Below are positions 1 through 6,378 of a DNA stretch of 16,291 nt, piece by piece; position 1 is the stretch's first letter; every line of letters starts with the position of its first letter. The notes under the pieces are model-generated. The model was not told where the DNA came from. It made no database searches and saw only the letters and a list, made by a program, of their open reading frames with translations. The position numbers and the translations under genes were made by a program. The DNA comes from JAPLKB01 sp964532465 (lineage in GTDB: Bacteria; Desulfobacterota; Syntrophorhabdia; Syntrophorhabdales; Syntrophorhabdaceae), in the NCBI GenBank assembly GCA_964532465.1, contig CAZHHX010000066.1:1-16291 (forward strand). The letters are read 5' to 3'.

Positions 1-53
1 AAGTGGGGAATAAACGCGGCCCTGAAGGTGGGGAATTAATTTGGCCCTTGACA
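1..53. mobile_element. Probable terminal end of an IS21-family insertion sequence (partial)
   Basis: Two copies of a 21-bp unit, GTGGGGAAT, then 6 variable bases, then GGCCCT, lie at 3-23 and 28-48 with a 25-bp period. The second runs into TTGACA ending at 53. Read on the minus strand the end begins TGTCAAGGGCC and carries repeated ATTCCCCAC blocks. Known IS21-like elements start with TG, end with CA and have several short terminal repeats of this kind, probably transposase (IstA) binding sites. No istA or istB coding sequence is inside the window, so the element would extend to the left. The family call rests on resemblance of the end only. Any target duplication cannot be checked here. Confidence 0.55.
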
Positions 54-144
54 GTAGGATTATAACGCATGAAAATAGTGTCAAGCAATTGATTATATTG
101 GTGTTTTAGAATATGTAAGGTTTTATTCTTGAATGTTACATGGT

Positions 145-897
145 CTATTCATAATACTTAAAAGCTGTTGGGTTTTTGGTGTAAAACTGTCTTATTTCAT
201 CAATGGCCTTATAGCATGAAGATGAAATATTTTTTTGTGAAATATTCATCTCTTTTAAAATTGCCGTACAAAAACGCTCGAAAAAACTCCCCTTAGTTTT
301 CGGCAACTTCACATTATCAAAATATTCTGTTAAAAGTTTTGCTATTTCAATACAGAATTGAGTAAGCGGTCTATGTCCGCCTTCGTATTTTGGTTCTTTG
401 TATTTTTCTATTGTCTTGATAATAAAATCAAGGTTCTTTTGTGCTGCTTTGGCCTTCTTTGTTACTACAGCTTCAAGCTCGAATTGTGGAACATAGTTCA
501 TGGTGGTTTGGATGAGCGATTCAGGCATGTTTCTAAAGGCTGATAGTGTTACAAAGTTAACCTCAATCCTCTTTAATTGTTTTATGGCATCCTTAAAGTT
601 TTCTTTTGCTTTGGTTAGAAAATCCCGGTGATCTTTTTTGTTTTTCTCTTGCATCCATAAAAACATTGTCGCCCTTTGGTCAAGGTGAAGAAAAAACCAC
701 TTTTCTGGCACTTTTTCGCCCATAGCATGGAAAGGCTTAACAGACAAGCCCTCTTCCTTAAGCATATTTAAAAGGGCTTTTTTTCCCTCTTCGCTGAATT
801 TAAAATAATCCGCAGGTTGATAACCTTCAACCTTTTTCACTGTTTCTACGCCTGCGCTTGCTGTTGTATAAGTGATTACTGTCGGTATTTTCTTCAC
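145..897 (-). CDS. Integrase-coupled protein of unknown function
   Basis: I do not recognise a family. The 250-residue product has no signal peptide or membrane segment, is rich in Lys and Glu, and looks mostly alpha-helical and cytoplasmic. A strongly charged helical stretch (about residues 84-112) could pack as a coiled coil, and an aromatic patch WFFLHLDQRATMFLW lies at about 67-81. The GTG start at 897 overlaps the TGA stop of the integrase gene as GTGA, so translation is almost certainly coupled to it. The reading frame is intact over its whole length. About 90 bp after its TAG stop comes the putative IS21-type end, so the IS probably inserted just behind this gene. Its position suggests a role in maintenance or regulation of the mobile element, for example as an integrase accessory protein, but nothing in the sequence proves this. 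Confidence 0.75.
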   Translation of the reverse strand: MKKIPTVITYTTASAGVETVKKVEGYQPADYFKFSEEGKKALLNMLKEEGLSVKPFHAMGEKVPEKWFFLHLDQRATMFLWMQEKNKKDHRDFLTKAKENFKDAIKQLKRIEVNFVTLSAFRNMPESLIQTTMNYVPQFELEAVVTKKAKAAQKNLDFIIKTIEKYKEPKYEGGHRPLTQFCIEIAKLLTEYFDNVKLPKTKGSFFERFCTAILKEMNISQKNISSSCYKAIDEIRQFYTKNPTAFKYYE

Positions 898-2051
898 TTA
901 TTTGCCTCTTCGGCCTTAACATTTTCCCGGTTCATAATATCACTGATAACATCAACAGCAACACTTGACGCTGCCTTTAAAGCCTCATCCCTTAAATGTG
1001 CGTATCGTTGAGTCATAACAGGGCTTTTATGAGTTAAAAGCCTTTGCAGGGTATACATGTCAACCTGTCCTGAAGCGGCCAACATAGTGGCAAAATAGTG
1101 TCTTAACCCGTGCATAGGTCGAAAAGCTTCCGGCAATCCTGCCCTTACTTTTATCACCTTTGTATGTCTGGTTATATCTGTAAAGGGTTTGCCGTCTTTT
1201 CTGATAAAAATATGCTCTTTTCCCTTAATCCTCGGATGTGATTCCAGTATTTCCCGCGCTGCTTGGTTCAACGGTATCCTTGCATCTTTGCCGCCCTTAG
1301 GATCACGGATAACTATAAAACCTCTTTCAAATTGAACGTCATTCCATTGCAGTTTAAACAATTCGCCGCGTCTCATGCCTGTATAGATTGCCATAAGCAT
1401 TATGTGTGCAACCTGCGCATCCTCATATTCAGTTAAAACCGTCATAAGGTTATTAGCCTGCTCTTCCGTTAAATCTTCAGTAAGGATGTTATCAACTTTC
1501 GGCATTTCTATTTTAAAAGGTATGCCAGCACAAAGACCTTTATTTATTCCAAAGCTGCATATACGCTTAATCAGGGCCAAGACATGCTTTACTGTTTGTG
1601 GTGCAAGTCCCTTTAAGTCCTTCAGTCTCAACCTGTCAATGTCAAGCCGTAGTATCTCTGAAGGTAATTTACTGCCAAGCGTTTCTTTGATAAACTTGTC
1701 ATATCGCCTTAAATCAGTGTCAAGGCTTTTATTCATTGCCTTTGTTTCTCTGTATTCATTCCACAACCTGTTGATTGTCCAGGGAAGTTCTTTATTTTCT
1801 TCCTCTCTTTTTGCTTCTCGCGCCTCTTCATTGGAAAGTTCTTTGCCTTGTATTCTTGCAGCCCTTATTCCTGCTGCCTTTGCCGGGGTCATATCATCCT
1901 TATATTGCCTGCCTGCTTTCTCTTCTATAAGCTTAGTATTGCCGCTTTTACGATACGCGATATAATATATTTTTTCCGTTGCATGTCCTTTTACAGAGCA
2001 TTTCCCTTCAATGTAATAAACGCCCGGATAATCTGTTTTTGATCTTTTCAT
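894..2051 (-). CDS. Tyrosine-family site-specific integrase
   Basis: This 385-residue tyrosine recombinase catalyses integration and excision of the element at the adjacent tRNA-Glu site. All catalytic residues can be seen: Arg227 in TGMRRGEL, Lys252 in the beta-hairpin DPKGGKDARIPL, the H314-G-L-R317 box in MHGLRHYFAT, His341 in LLTHKS and nucleophile Tyr350 in MTQRYAHL. Residues 1-80 form an N-terminal domain of the arm-binding type (basic, with PGVYYI), 90-175 the helical core-binding domain, and 190-365 the catalytic domain. The length is normal for genomic-island and phage integrases, and the gene looks functional. An ATG start at 2051 has the Shine-Dalgarno GAGGTGA just upstream. A near-consensus promoter lies about 190 bp upstream (2237-2265), and the att site is at 2355-2402. 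The TGA stop overlaps the start of the downstream unknown gene. Confidence 0.95.
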   Translation of the reverse strand: MKRSKTDYPGVYYIEGKCSVKGHATEKIYYIAYRKSGNTKLIEEKAGRQYKDDMTPAKAAGIRAARIQGKELSNEEAREAKREEENKELPWTINRLWNEYRETKAMNKSLDTDLRRYDKFIKETLGSKLPSEILRLDIDRLRLKDLKGLAPQTVKHVLALIKRICSFGINKGLCAGIPFKIEMPKVDNILTEDLTEEQANNLMTVLTEYEDAQVAHIMLMAIYTGMRRGELFKLQWNDVQFERGFIVIRDPKGGKDARIPLNQAAREILESHPRIKGKEHIFIRKDGKPFTDITRHTKVIKVRAGLPEAFRPMHGLRHYFATMLAASGQVDMYTLQRLLTHKSPVMTQRYAHLRDEALKAASSVAVDVISDIMNRENVKAEEANK

Positions 2052-2130
2052 TTATCACCTCGTTTTTCGGTTTTCACGCTGGTAACTTATTGTTTTTCCT
2101 AACATTATCCAACAACATCACGCCATATAA

Positions 2131-2230
2131 GCCGGAAATCATTTTCCCAACATTCTCAACAACAAAAAAATTGGTTTTTAAAGCCGGAAATCCTTTTTCT
2201 AATTTTTTCCCAACATTACTCCCAACATCC
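2131..2230. repeat. Short direct repeats upstream of the integrase, candidate arm-type sites
   Basis: GCCGGAAATC occurs at 2131-2140 and 2183-2192. TTTTCCCAACATT occurs at 2142-2154 and 2205-2217, and a further CCCAACATCC is at 2221-2230. Related AACAACATC and CTAACATTATCC sequences lie at about 2099-2119. The spacer between an integrase gene and its attachment site is where tyrosine integrases of the lambda type keep arm-binding sites, so these repeats are candidates for such sites. That role is inference. The repeats themselves are visible directly. Confidence 0.5.
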
Positions 2231-2236
2231 AAGTTA

Positions 2237-2265
2237 ATTTTATGAGTAATACTTGGTATTGTCAA
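2237..2265 (-). promoter_or_regulatory. Sigma70-type promoter for the integrase gene with an operator-like dyad
   Basis: Read on the minus strand, TTGACA (2260-2265, perfect -35) is followed after exactly 17 bp by TAAAAT (2237-2242, five of six matches to the -10 consensus). Transcription would start near 2230 and run about 180 nt to the integrase start. The spacer holds an inverted repeat, AATAC-TTG-GTATT (2248-2260), a good position for repressor binding. No repressor gene is visible in the window. Confidence 0.7.
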
Positions 2266-2354
2266 GTAAATTATATGTGTTGTAATATGCTGATTATAAT
2301 GGGTTTATATTAAAATAAGATATTTTGAAGTATTTAAAAGTAAACAGTGAATTA

Positions 2355-2402
2355 CGGCCTCTCACGCCGGTAACAGGGGTTCAAACCCCCTTGGGACTAC
2401 CA
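2355..2402 (+). repeat. Attachment site: 3' fragment of tRNA-Glu(CTC)
   Basis: These 48 bp are the 3' half of a tRNA. They hold the anticodon arm CGGC-CTCTCAC-GCCG with anticodon CTC at 2361-2363, the variable region, the T arm AGGGG-TTCAAAC-CCCCT (2375-2391), acceptor strand TGGGACT (2392-2398), discriminator A and an encoded CCA. An intact gene would need AGTCCCA at its 5' end and a D arm. Neither is present upstream, and the fifth anticodon-stem pair is already mismatched (A2354/G2370), which places the left edge of tRNA identity at about 2355. Together with the neighbouring integrase this is the att copy formed by integration into a tRNA-Glu gene. It is not a working tRNA gene. The chromosome resumes 20 bp further on with rdgB. 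Confidence 0.85.
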
Positions 2403-2422
2403 ATATTTCATTATCGCTTACA

Positions 2423-3037
2423 TCATCGTTTGGAAACTCTGGGGTTTCTGAAAAAATCCGTATTCAAAAACTCTTTTAAGGCAATAAGCGCCCTGCCCCG
2501 GTGACTTAGCATATTTTTTTCTTCCATGGTCAATTCAGCGGCATACTTATTCATCTCAGGTACATAGAAAACAGGATCGTAACCAAATCCGCTCTTCCCT
2601 CTCCTTTCCAGTCCAATGTACCCCTTCAAAGAACCATAAAATATATAGCTCCTTTCCTTTTCAGGCATATACAGGGCAACATATGCCTTGAAAATAGCGC
2701 CCCTTTTTTCCCAGGGAACATCTTTGAGCTCAAAAAGCAGTTTACTGATCCTGTCATCATCATCTTTGCCGTACCTTGAAGAAAATACACCCGGTCTTCC
2801 ATTGAGAGCTGCCACCTCAATACCGGAATCATCGGCAATTGTATTCATGTTGAACCTGTCGCCTATTTTTCGCGCCTTCTTCAACGCATTCTCATGATAT
2901 AGAAGGCTGTCCTCTTTTACCTCAACTTGTTCTTCCATATCCTGCAAAGAATAAAAAACGCCGAATTCACCGAGCAGAATAGCTCTTATCTCTTCAAGCT
3001 TGCCGGAATTTGCCGTTGCAATGACAACATTTTTCAT
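2423..3037 (-). CDS. rdgB: XTP/dITP pyrophosphatase (RdgB/HAM1 family)
   Basis: This cytoplasmic enzyme hydrolyses ITP, dITP and XTP to monophosphate and pyrophosphate, keeping deaminated purines out of DNA and RNA. The 204-residue product has the family signature in order: the nucleotide-binding loop TANSGK (8-13), the acidic metal-binding ADDSGIEV (68-75), GRPGVFSSRYG, the substrate loop FGYDPVFYVP (151-160) and the C-terminal SHRGRAL (178-184). I chose the ATG at 3037 because family members begin just before the IATxNxxK motif. A TTG 18 bp upstream (3055) is possible, and neither has a strong ribosome binding site. It lies 99 bp downstream of rph on the same strand, a pairing common in bacteria, and is probably the last gene of the trxB-to-rdgB run. 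Its stop lies 20 bp from the tRNA-Glu fragment on the opposite strand. Confidence 0.93.
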   Translation of the reverse strand: MKNVVIATANSGKLEEIRAILLGEFGVFYSLQDMEEQVEVKEDSLLYHENALKKARKIGDRFNMNTIADDSGIEVAALNGRPGVFSSRYGKDDDDRISKLLFELKDVPWEKRGAIFKAYVALYMPEKERSYIFYGSLKGYIGLERRGKSGFGYDPVFYVPEMNKYAAELTMEEKNMLSHRGRALIALKEFLNTDFFRNPRVSKR

Positions 3038-3136
3038 ATCAACTTCGGCAAGCAATCTTCAGTTAAATCCGAGATATGATTCAATGCCTTTTGCCTGATC
3101 AAAACTGTCTTGCCTTTTGTTTCTATCATTTGCGTT

Positions 3137-3868
3137 TTATATCAGCGGGAAAAGCGGCCCAAGCGCTATTTTCTGCTGCCTCGTAATCTCGTTTACACCC
3201 CTTAACGCATATTGGTACATCATATCATATTGTTCTTTCGTAAAAGGCGTCTTTTCTGCCGTGCCCTGCACTTCTATGAGCAGGCCCTTCCCTGTCATAA
3301 CAAAATTCATATCCACTTCCGCCCTGGAATCCTCCTCATACGACATATCAAGGACAATCTCGCCGTTCACCAGTCCTACACTGATTGCTGCAACTGAATC
3401 CCGGAGTGGTATCTTTTCAATCAAACCTCTCTTCTTCATAGACCATAAAGCCTCAACAAGGGCTACATACCCTCCGGTAATACTTGCTGTTCTTGTTCCT
3501 CCGTCAGCTTGTATTACATCACAATCTATCCAGAGCGTTCTCTCGCCCATTATGTCAAAATTTAGCACAGCACGGAGAGCCCTTCCGATAAGCCTTTGTA
3601 TCTCATGGGTACGTCCTCCGACTTTTCCTGAAACAGCTTCTCTCATTGATCTGGTTTTAGTAGCCCTCGGCAGCATAGAATATTCGGCAGTCAACCATCC
3701 TTTTCCTGAATTTTTCATAAAAGGGGGGACCTTCTCTTCCACACTCACACCGCATATTACTTTTGTTTCACCCATCTCGACAAGGACAGAACCCTCAGGA
3801 AATTTCAGGAAGTTCTTCGTTATCTTCAGCTCCCGTATCTTGTCGTTTGCTCTTCCATTACTTCTCAT
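3137..3868 (-). CDS. rph: Ribonuclease PH
   Basis: This is the phosphorolytic 3'-to-5' exoribonuclease that trims the 3' ends of tRNA precursors, releasing nucleoside diphosphates, and works as a hexameric ring. The 243 residues match the usual length of about 240. Visible signatures are the N-terminal MRSNGRANDKIR, AEYSMLPRATKTR (61-73), the phosphate-binding GGRTHEIQRLIGRALR with Arg86, the DCDVIQADGGTRTASITGG block (115-133), and the acidic DMSYEEDSRAEVDMNFV stretch expected at the active site. The ATG at 3868 has GAGGT about 7 bp upstream, and the start overlaps the end of the upstream amidase-like gene by 11 bp, so translation is probably coupled. The downstream neighbour is rdgB. Confidence 0.96.
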   Translation of the reverse strand: MRSNGRANDKIRELKITKNFLKFPEGSVLVEMGETKVICGVSVEEKVPPFMKNSGKGWLTAEYSMLPRATKTRSMREAVSGKVGGRTHEIQRLIGRALRAVLNFDIMGERTLWIDCDVIQADGGTRTASITGGYVALVEALWSMKKRGLIEKIPLRDSVAAISVGLVNGEIVLDMSYEEDSRAEVDMNFVMTGKGLLIEVQGTAEKTPFTKEQYDMMYQYALRGVNEITRQQKIALGPLFPLI

Positions 3869-4409
3869 TCTTGATACCTCTCATAAAATATTTCTGAAAA
3901 CAATCATTTAACACATTAAGCGTTTCATTCATCTTATCTTTTGTACATTCCATTCTCAAGAAAACACCGGGCATATCAATGCCAAAAAGCGGGAGCAATG
4001 GAAGCTCCTTAACTGTTTTTCCAAAAGAAGATGCGATGAGTTTTGCAAATTCCGCAGAACGAACAATGTGTTGCGCGGGAATCTCCTCAATTGTAAAAAA
4101 TTTGCCGTTTCCCTTTTTTGAATTCGTTACGGCAACAAAAATATCGTCCTTATCTCCAATCCGGAAATCCATCGCTAAGAGCAGTGAACTTTTTGTTCTA
4201 TTGATCTTATTTGCATTCTCCAGATGCTTTTCAAGTGTTTCCGGTTTTTCATAGATACTCACATTATAGCCTTTACTGTCAAAATATTTTTTTAGCAGAC
4301 TCCAGGTTTCCTGATCTTTTCCTCCAGTGTTATAAAATATTATTTGCTCGCCTGCAGAGGAACAAAGCAAGGGGAATAATAAACATACAAGGATAATGAA
4401 TATCTTCAT
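3858..4409 (-). CDS. Small exported protein, degenerate N-acetylmuramoyl-L-alanine amidase-like
   Basis: The 183-residue protein opens with a signal peptide: MK, a hydrophobic stretch (3-16), then CSSAGEQ, with cleavage likely after Ala19. It is therefore probably periplasmic. The rest resembles a worn-down Amidase_3 fold. SSLLLAMDF sits where active enzymes have a strand ending in a zinc-binding His. RSAEFAKLIASSFG resembles the helix before the catalytic loop. IDMPGVFLRMECTKDKMNE resembles the typical mPavLvE-gF block, and the C-terminal helix ends with ...YFMRGI. The zinc-binding histidines are not seen at their expected places, so catalysis is doubtful and a binding or regulatory role is more likely. 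The context supports the link, since amidase genes sit upstream of rph and rdgB in related bacteria as I recall. The ATG at 4409 has GAGGGT upstream, and the gene overlaps rph by 11 bp. The family call is tentative. Confidence 0.7.
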   Translation of the reverse strand: MKIFIILVCLLFPLLCSSAGEQIIFYNTGGKDQETWSLLKKYFDSKGYNVSIYEKPETLEKHLENANKINRTKSSLLLAMDFRIGDKDDIFVAVTNSKKGNGKFFTIEEIPAQHIVRSAEFAKLIASSFGKTVKELPLLPLFGIDMPGVFLRMECTKDKMNETLNVLNDCFQKYFMRGIKNEK

Positions 4410-4505
4410 TTGATACCCTCTATTGTCTGTTCCTGATTTTCTGCCTCATATGTTTTTTCGGAAAACATTTGAAAATAGTTTAGCATATTTAGAAATATCA
4501 AGAGG

Positions 4506-5432
4506 TTAACGCTTTTCAAGTATATACCTTTCAAGGCTCACTGCGGCCAGGGCTCCATCACCTACAGCGGTAGAAATTTGCCGCAAGGTTTTTTTTCTTA
4601 CATCACCGGCAACAAATAAACCTTTCGTCCTTGCAGAAAGGGTCTCATCAGTAAGAATAAACCCTGCAGTGTCCCTGTCAACAAGGTCTTTCAGGAAAGC
4701 AGTTTTCGGATTTGCCCCAACATAAACAAATACCCCGTCAACCTTAACTTCTGAATGTTCTCCTGTCTTTAAATCCTCGATGACAATGTTCTCGACCTGA
4801 TCTTTTCCCTTTATCTCTAAGGGTTTTTTATTCCATAAAAATTCCATTTTACTGTTCCTGAAGGCCCTGTCCTGAACAATTTTCTGCGCCCTTAAAGCAT
4901 CTCTTCTGTGGATTACATAAACCTTTCTTACAATATTTGCCAATGACAGCCCCTCTTCAATGGCCGCGTCTCCACCGCCGATAACTGCCACATCGAGGTT
5001 CCTGAAAAAGGCGCCATCACAGGTGGCACAATAGGATATGCCCCTGCCCAGGAGTTCTTTCTCTCCCGGTATACCCATCTTTGCCGGTTCCGTTCCTGTT
5101 GCCAGTACCATTCCAACAGATGTATAAGTTCTATTAGTAGTTTTGATCATAAACTTTCCCGATTCCCTGTAAATATCTTCCACCTCGGAAAATTCCTGTA
5201 TCATAAGCCCGCATTGCCTGGCATGTTCCGTAAACCGGTTCATCAAATCTCTGCCGGATATACCTTCGGGAAAACCTGGATAATTTTCAACACGTTCTGT
5301 ATTCATCGGGGTTCCACCCGGTATCATTTTTTCAAGGAGCAACGCGTCAATACCTGCCCGCATAAGATATATGCCTGCTGTAAGTCCAGCCGGCCCGCCA
5401 CCGATAATAATCGCTTCATGATATTCAGACAA
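4506..5432 (-). CDS. trxB: Thioredoxin reductase (NADPH)
   Basis: This FAD enzyme transfers electrons from NADPH to oxidised thioredoxin in the cytoplasm. Its 308 residues show the FAD-binding IIGGGPAGLTAG (9-20), the redox-active Cys135-Ala-Thr-Cys138 followed by DGAFF, the nucleotide-binding IGGGDAAIEE (151-160) with the HRRDALRA motif (175-182) typical of NADPH preference, and the C-terminal FVAGDVR (273-279) that contacts FAD. I chose the TTG at 5432 because GGAGG lies 6 bp upstream on the minus strand (5439-5443). The longer frame to TTG 5450 would translate through that site and add six residues not expected in the family. A promoter is proposed at 5463-5492. The next gene on the strand starts 96 bp after its stop. 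No thioredoxin gene is in the window. Confidence 0.95.
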   Translation of the reverse strand: MSEYHEAIIIGGGPAGLTAGIYLMRAGIDALLLEKMIPGGTPMNTERVENYPGFPEGISGRDLMNRFTEHARQCGLMIQEFSEVEDIYRESGKFMIKTTNRTYTSVGMVLATGTEPAKMGIPGEKELLGRGISYCATCDGAFFRNLDVAVIGGGDAAIEEGLSLANIVRKVYVIHRRDALRAQKIVQDRAFRNSKMEFLWNKKPLEIKGKDQVENIVIEDLKTGEHSEVKVDGVFVYVGANPKTAFLKDLVDRDTAGFILTDETLSARTKGLFVAGDVRKKTLRQISTAVGDGALAAVSLERYILEKR

Positions 5433-5462
5433 GATTGGCCTCCATGTCAATTCATTGCTGTT

Positions 5463-5492
5463 ATGCTATCAGATAGGTTTTTACCATGTCAA
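5463..5492 (-). promoter_or_regulatory. Putative sigma70 promoter of trxB
   Basis: On the minus strand a perfect TTGACA (5487-5492) is followed after 18 bp by TAGCAT (5463-5468, four of six matches). The predicted start near 5456 leaves a leader of about 24 nt before the TTG start, with the GGAGG ribosome binding site inside it. It would serve trxB and possibly the three genes behind it. Confidence 0.5.
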
Positions 5493-5584
5493 TGACAAAA
5501 GGCGCTATCCCTTATTCGACCTTGCTTTATAGTGCGTTTTGAATTGGAATTCACCTCTTTAACATGCTGCATTGCAATTTATTA

Positions 5585-5614
5585 TTGACAAGACCTGTGT
5601 TATTATCATATAGA
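5585..5614 (+). promoter_or_regulatory. Promoter of tRNA-Met
   Basis: A perfect TTGACA (5585-5590) is followed by 18 bp and TATAGA (5609-5614). Alternatively CATATA (5607-5612) could serve as the -10 with a 16-bp spacer. The predicted start near 5620 is a few bases before the tRNA, as is usual for stable RNA genes. Confidence 0.6.
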
Positions 5615-5623
5615 AAAGCACAA

Positions 5624-5697
5624 GGCGGTGTAGCTCAGATGGTTAGAGCATGCGGCTCATATCCGCAGTGTCCGGGGTTCAATTCCCTGCACCGCCA
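5624..5697 (+). tRNA. tRNA-Met(CAT), elongator type
   Basis: A complete cloverleaf is visible: acceptor stem GGCGGTG/CACCGCC, D arm AGCTCAGATGGTTAGAGC, anticodon stem TGCGG/CCGCA with loop CTCATAT and anticodon CAT (5658-5660), and T arm CGGGG-TTCAATT-CCCTG with one G-T pair. The discriminator is A and CCA is not encoded. The first pair is a normal G-C, so it is not an initiator. The GGCGGTGTAGCTCAG start resembles elongator tRNA-Met of other bacteria more than the lysidine-modified tRNA-Ile(CAT), but the latter cannot be fully excluded by eye. Confidence 0.93.
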
Positions 5698-5745
5698 TAT
5701 ATTATTGTCTTTTAATCATTTCTTTCGAGGAGAATTAATCCCATC

Positions 5746-6378
5746 ATGAAAAATCCCTTAATTAAAAACCGGAAACAAACTGATAAAAAAAATACGATAG
5801 AAATAATGAAGAGAGAGGGTTCTTTTACATGGCTTTTCCTGATGTTATTTCTTGCTGTTATAATATTCTTTCCAAACCCGTCATATGGGGCAGAGAAAAA
5901 AATTAAAAAGCAACCTGTACAAAAAGAAGATAGAGAAAACGGGGCAATCACCGGATCAAACGTTCAGGCATCTTTTGGGAAAGCTGAAGAGATGCTTAAA
6001 AAAGGGGACAGCGAGAACTCTCTCAGGATATTCAGCAAGATTTACGATTACACAAAAGAAGCGCTCACAACTATAAACTTTGTCCAAAAACAATACGAAA
6101 CAGTGATTAAAGACCCTGCCACAGACCAGAGTGAAAAAGAAGATATTTTTATAAAATTAAACAGAATGAAACAACTTACACCAAAATATGCCAGTATAAA
6201 AACTGCAACTGCCTACAATATGGGATACATATATACAAAAAAAGGCGATTCAAACAAAGCAAGAAAATATCTATCCGAAGTGCTCGAAGTAACACCATTT
6301 TCAGTCAAACAAGGCTCATTGTGGATGAAATCAAAAACACTCCTTCTTGAGGTTTACGGGTTAGAAGGCGAATTTTAA
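5746..6378 (+). CDS. Exported or membrane-anchored TPR-like protein, function unknown
   Basis: The 210-residue product has a basic N-terminus, one hydrophobic segment (about 28-43) and then PSYGAEKK, which looks like a signal peptidase site, so the rest is probably periplasmic. After a Lys/Gln-rich linker (49-70) two helical repeats of tetratricopeptide type are visible: AEEMLKKGDSENSLRIFSKIYD (about 80-101) and AYNMGYIYTKKGDSNKARKYLSEVLEVTP (about 155-184). Such repeats bind other proteins. The ATG at 5746 has GAGGAG 12-13 bp upstream, rather far. The ATG at residue 21 would give a more typical signal peptide but has no better ribosome site. It follows tRNA-Met by 48 bp and may share its transcript. 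Its TAA stop directly abuts the TTG start of the next gene, so the two are expected to be co-expressed. Confidence 0.75.
   Translation: MKNPLIKNRKQTDKKNTIEIMKREGSFTWLFLMLFLAVIIFFPNPSYGAEKKIKKQPVQKEDRENGAITGSNVQASFGKAEEMLKKGDSENSLRIFSKIYDYTKEALTTINFVQKQYETVIKDPATDQSEKEDIFIKLNRMKQLTPKYASIKTATAYNMGYIYTKKGDSNKARKYLSEVLEVTPFSVKQGSLWMKSKTLLLEVYGLEGEF

Noticed and set aside
1402..1965. 187-codon plus-strand open frame
   Set aside because: It lies entirely antisense to the integrase, whose catalytic residues are all in place. It is Ser/Leu-rich low-quality sequence.
2074..2265. 63-codon minus-strand frame upstream of the integrase
   Set aside because: Its start falls inside the -35 element of the integrase promoter, so it would not be on that transcript, and its codons run through the direct repeats. 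It is more likely non-coding spacer.
2355..2402. Functional tRNA-Glu gene
   Set aside because: There is no 5' acceptor strand or D arm upstream. Only the 3' half is present, so I call it an att fragment.
3117..3911. 264-codon plus-strand open frame
   Set aside because: It is antisense to rph, which has full family motifs. It is a shadow frame with no ribosome site or recognisable domain.
4451..4467. Hairpin TGTTTT/AAAACA after trxB as a terminator
   Set aside because: The stem is short and AT-only, with no T tract on the minus strand. Read-through into the next gene is more likely.
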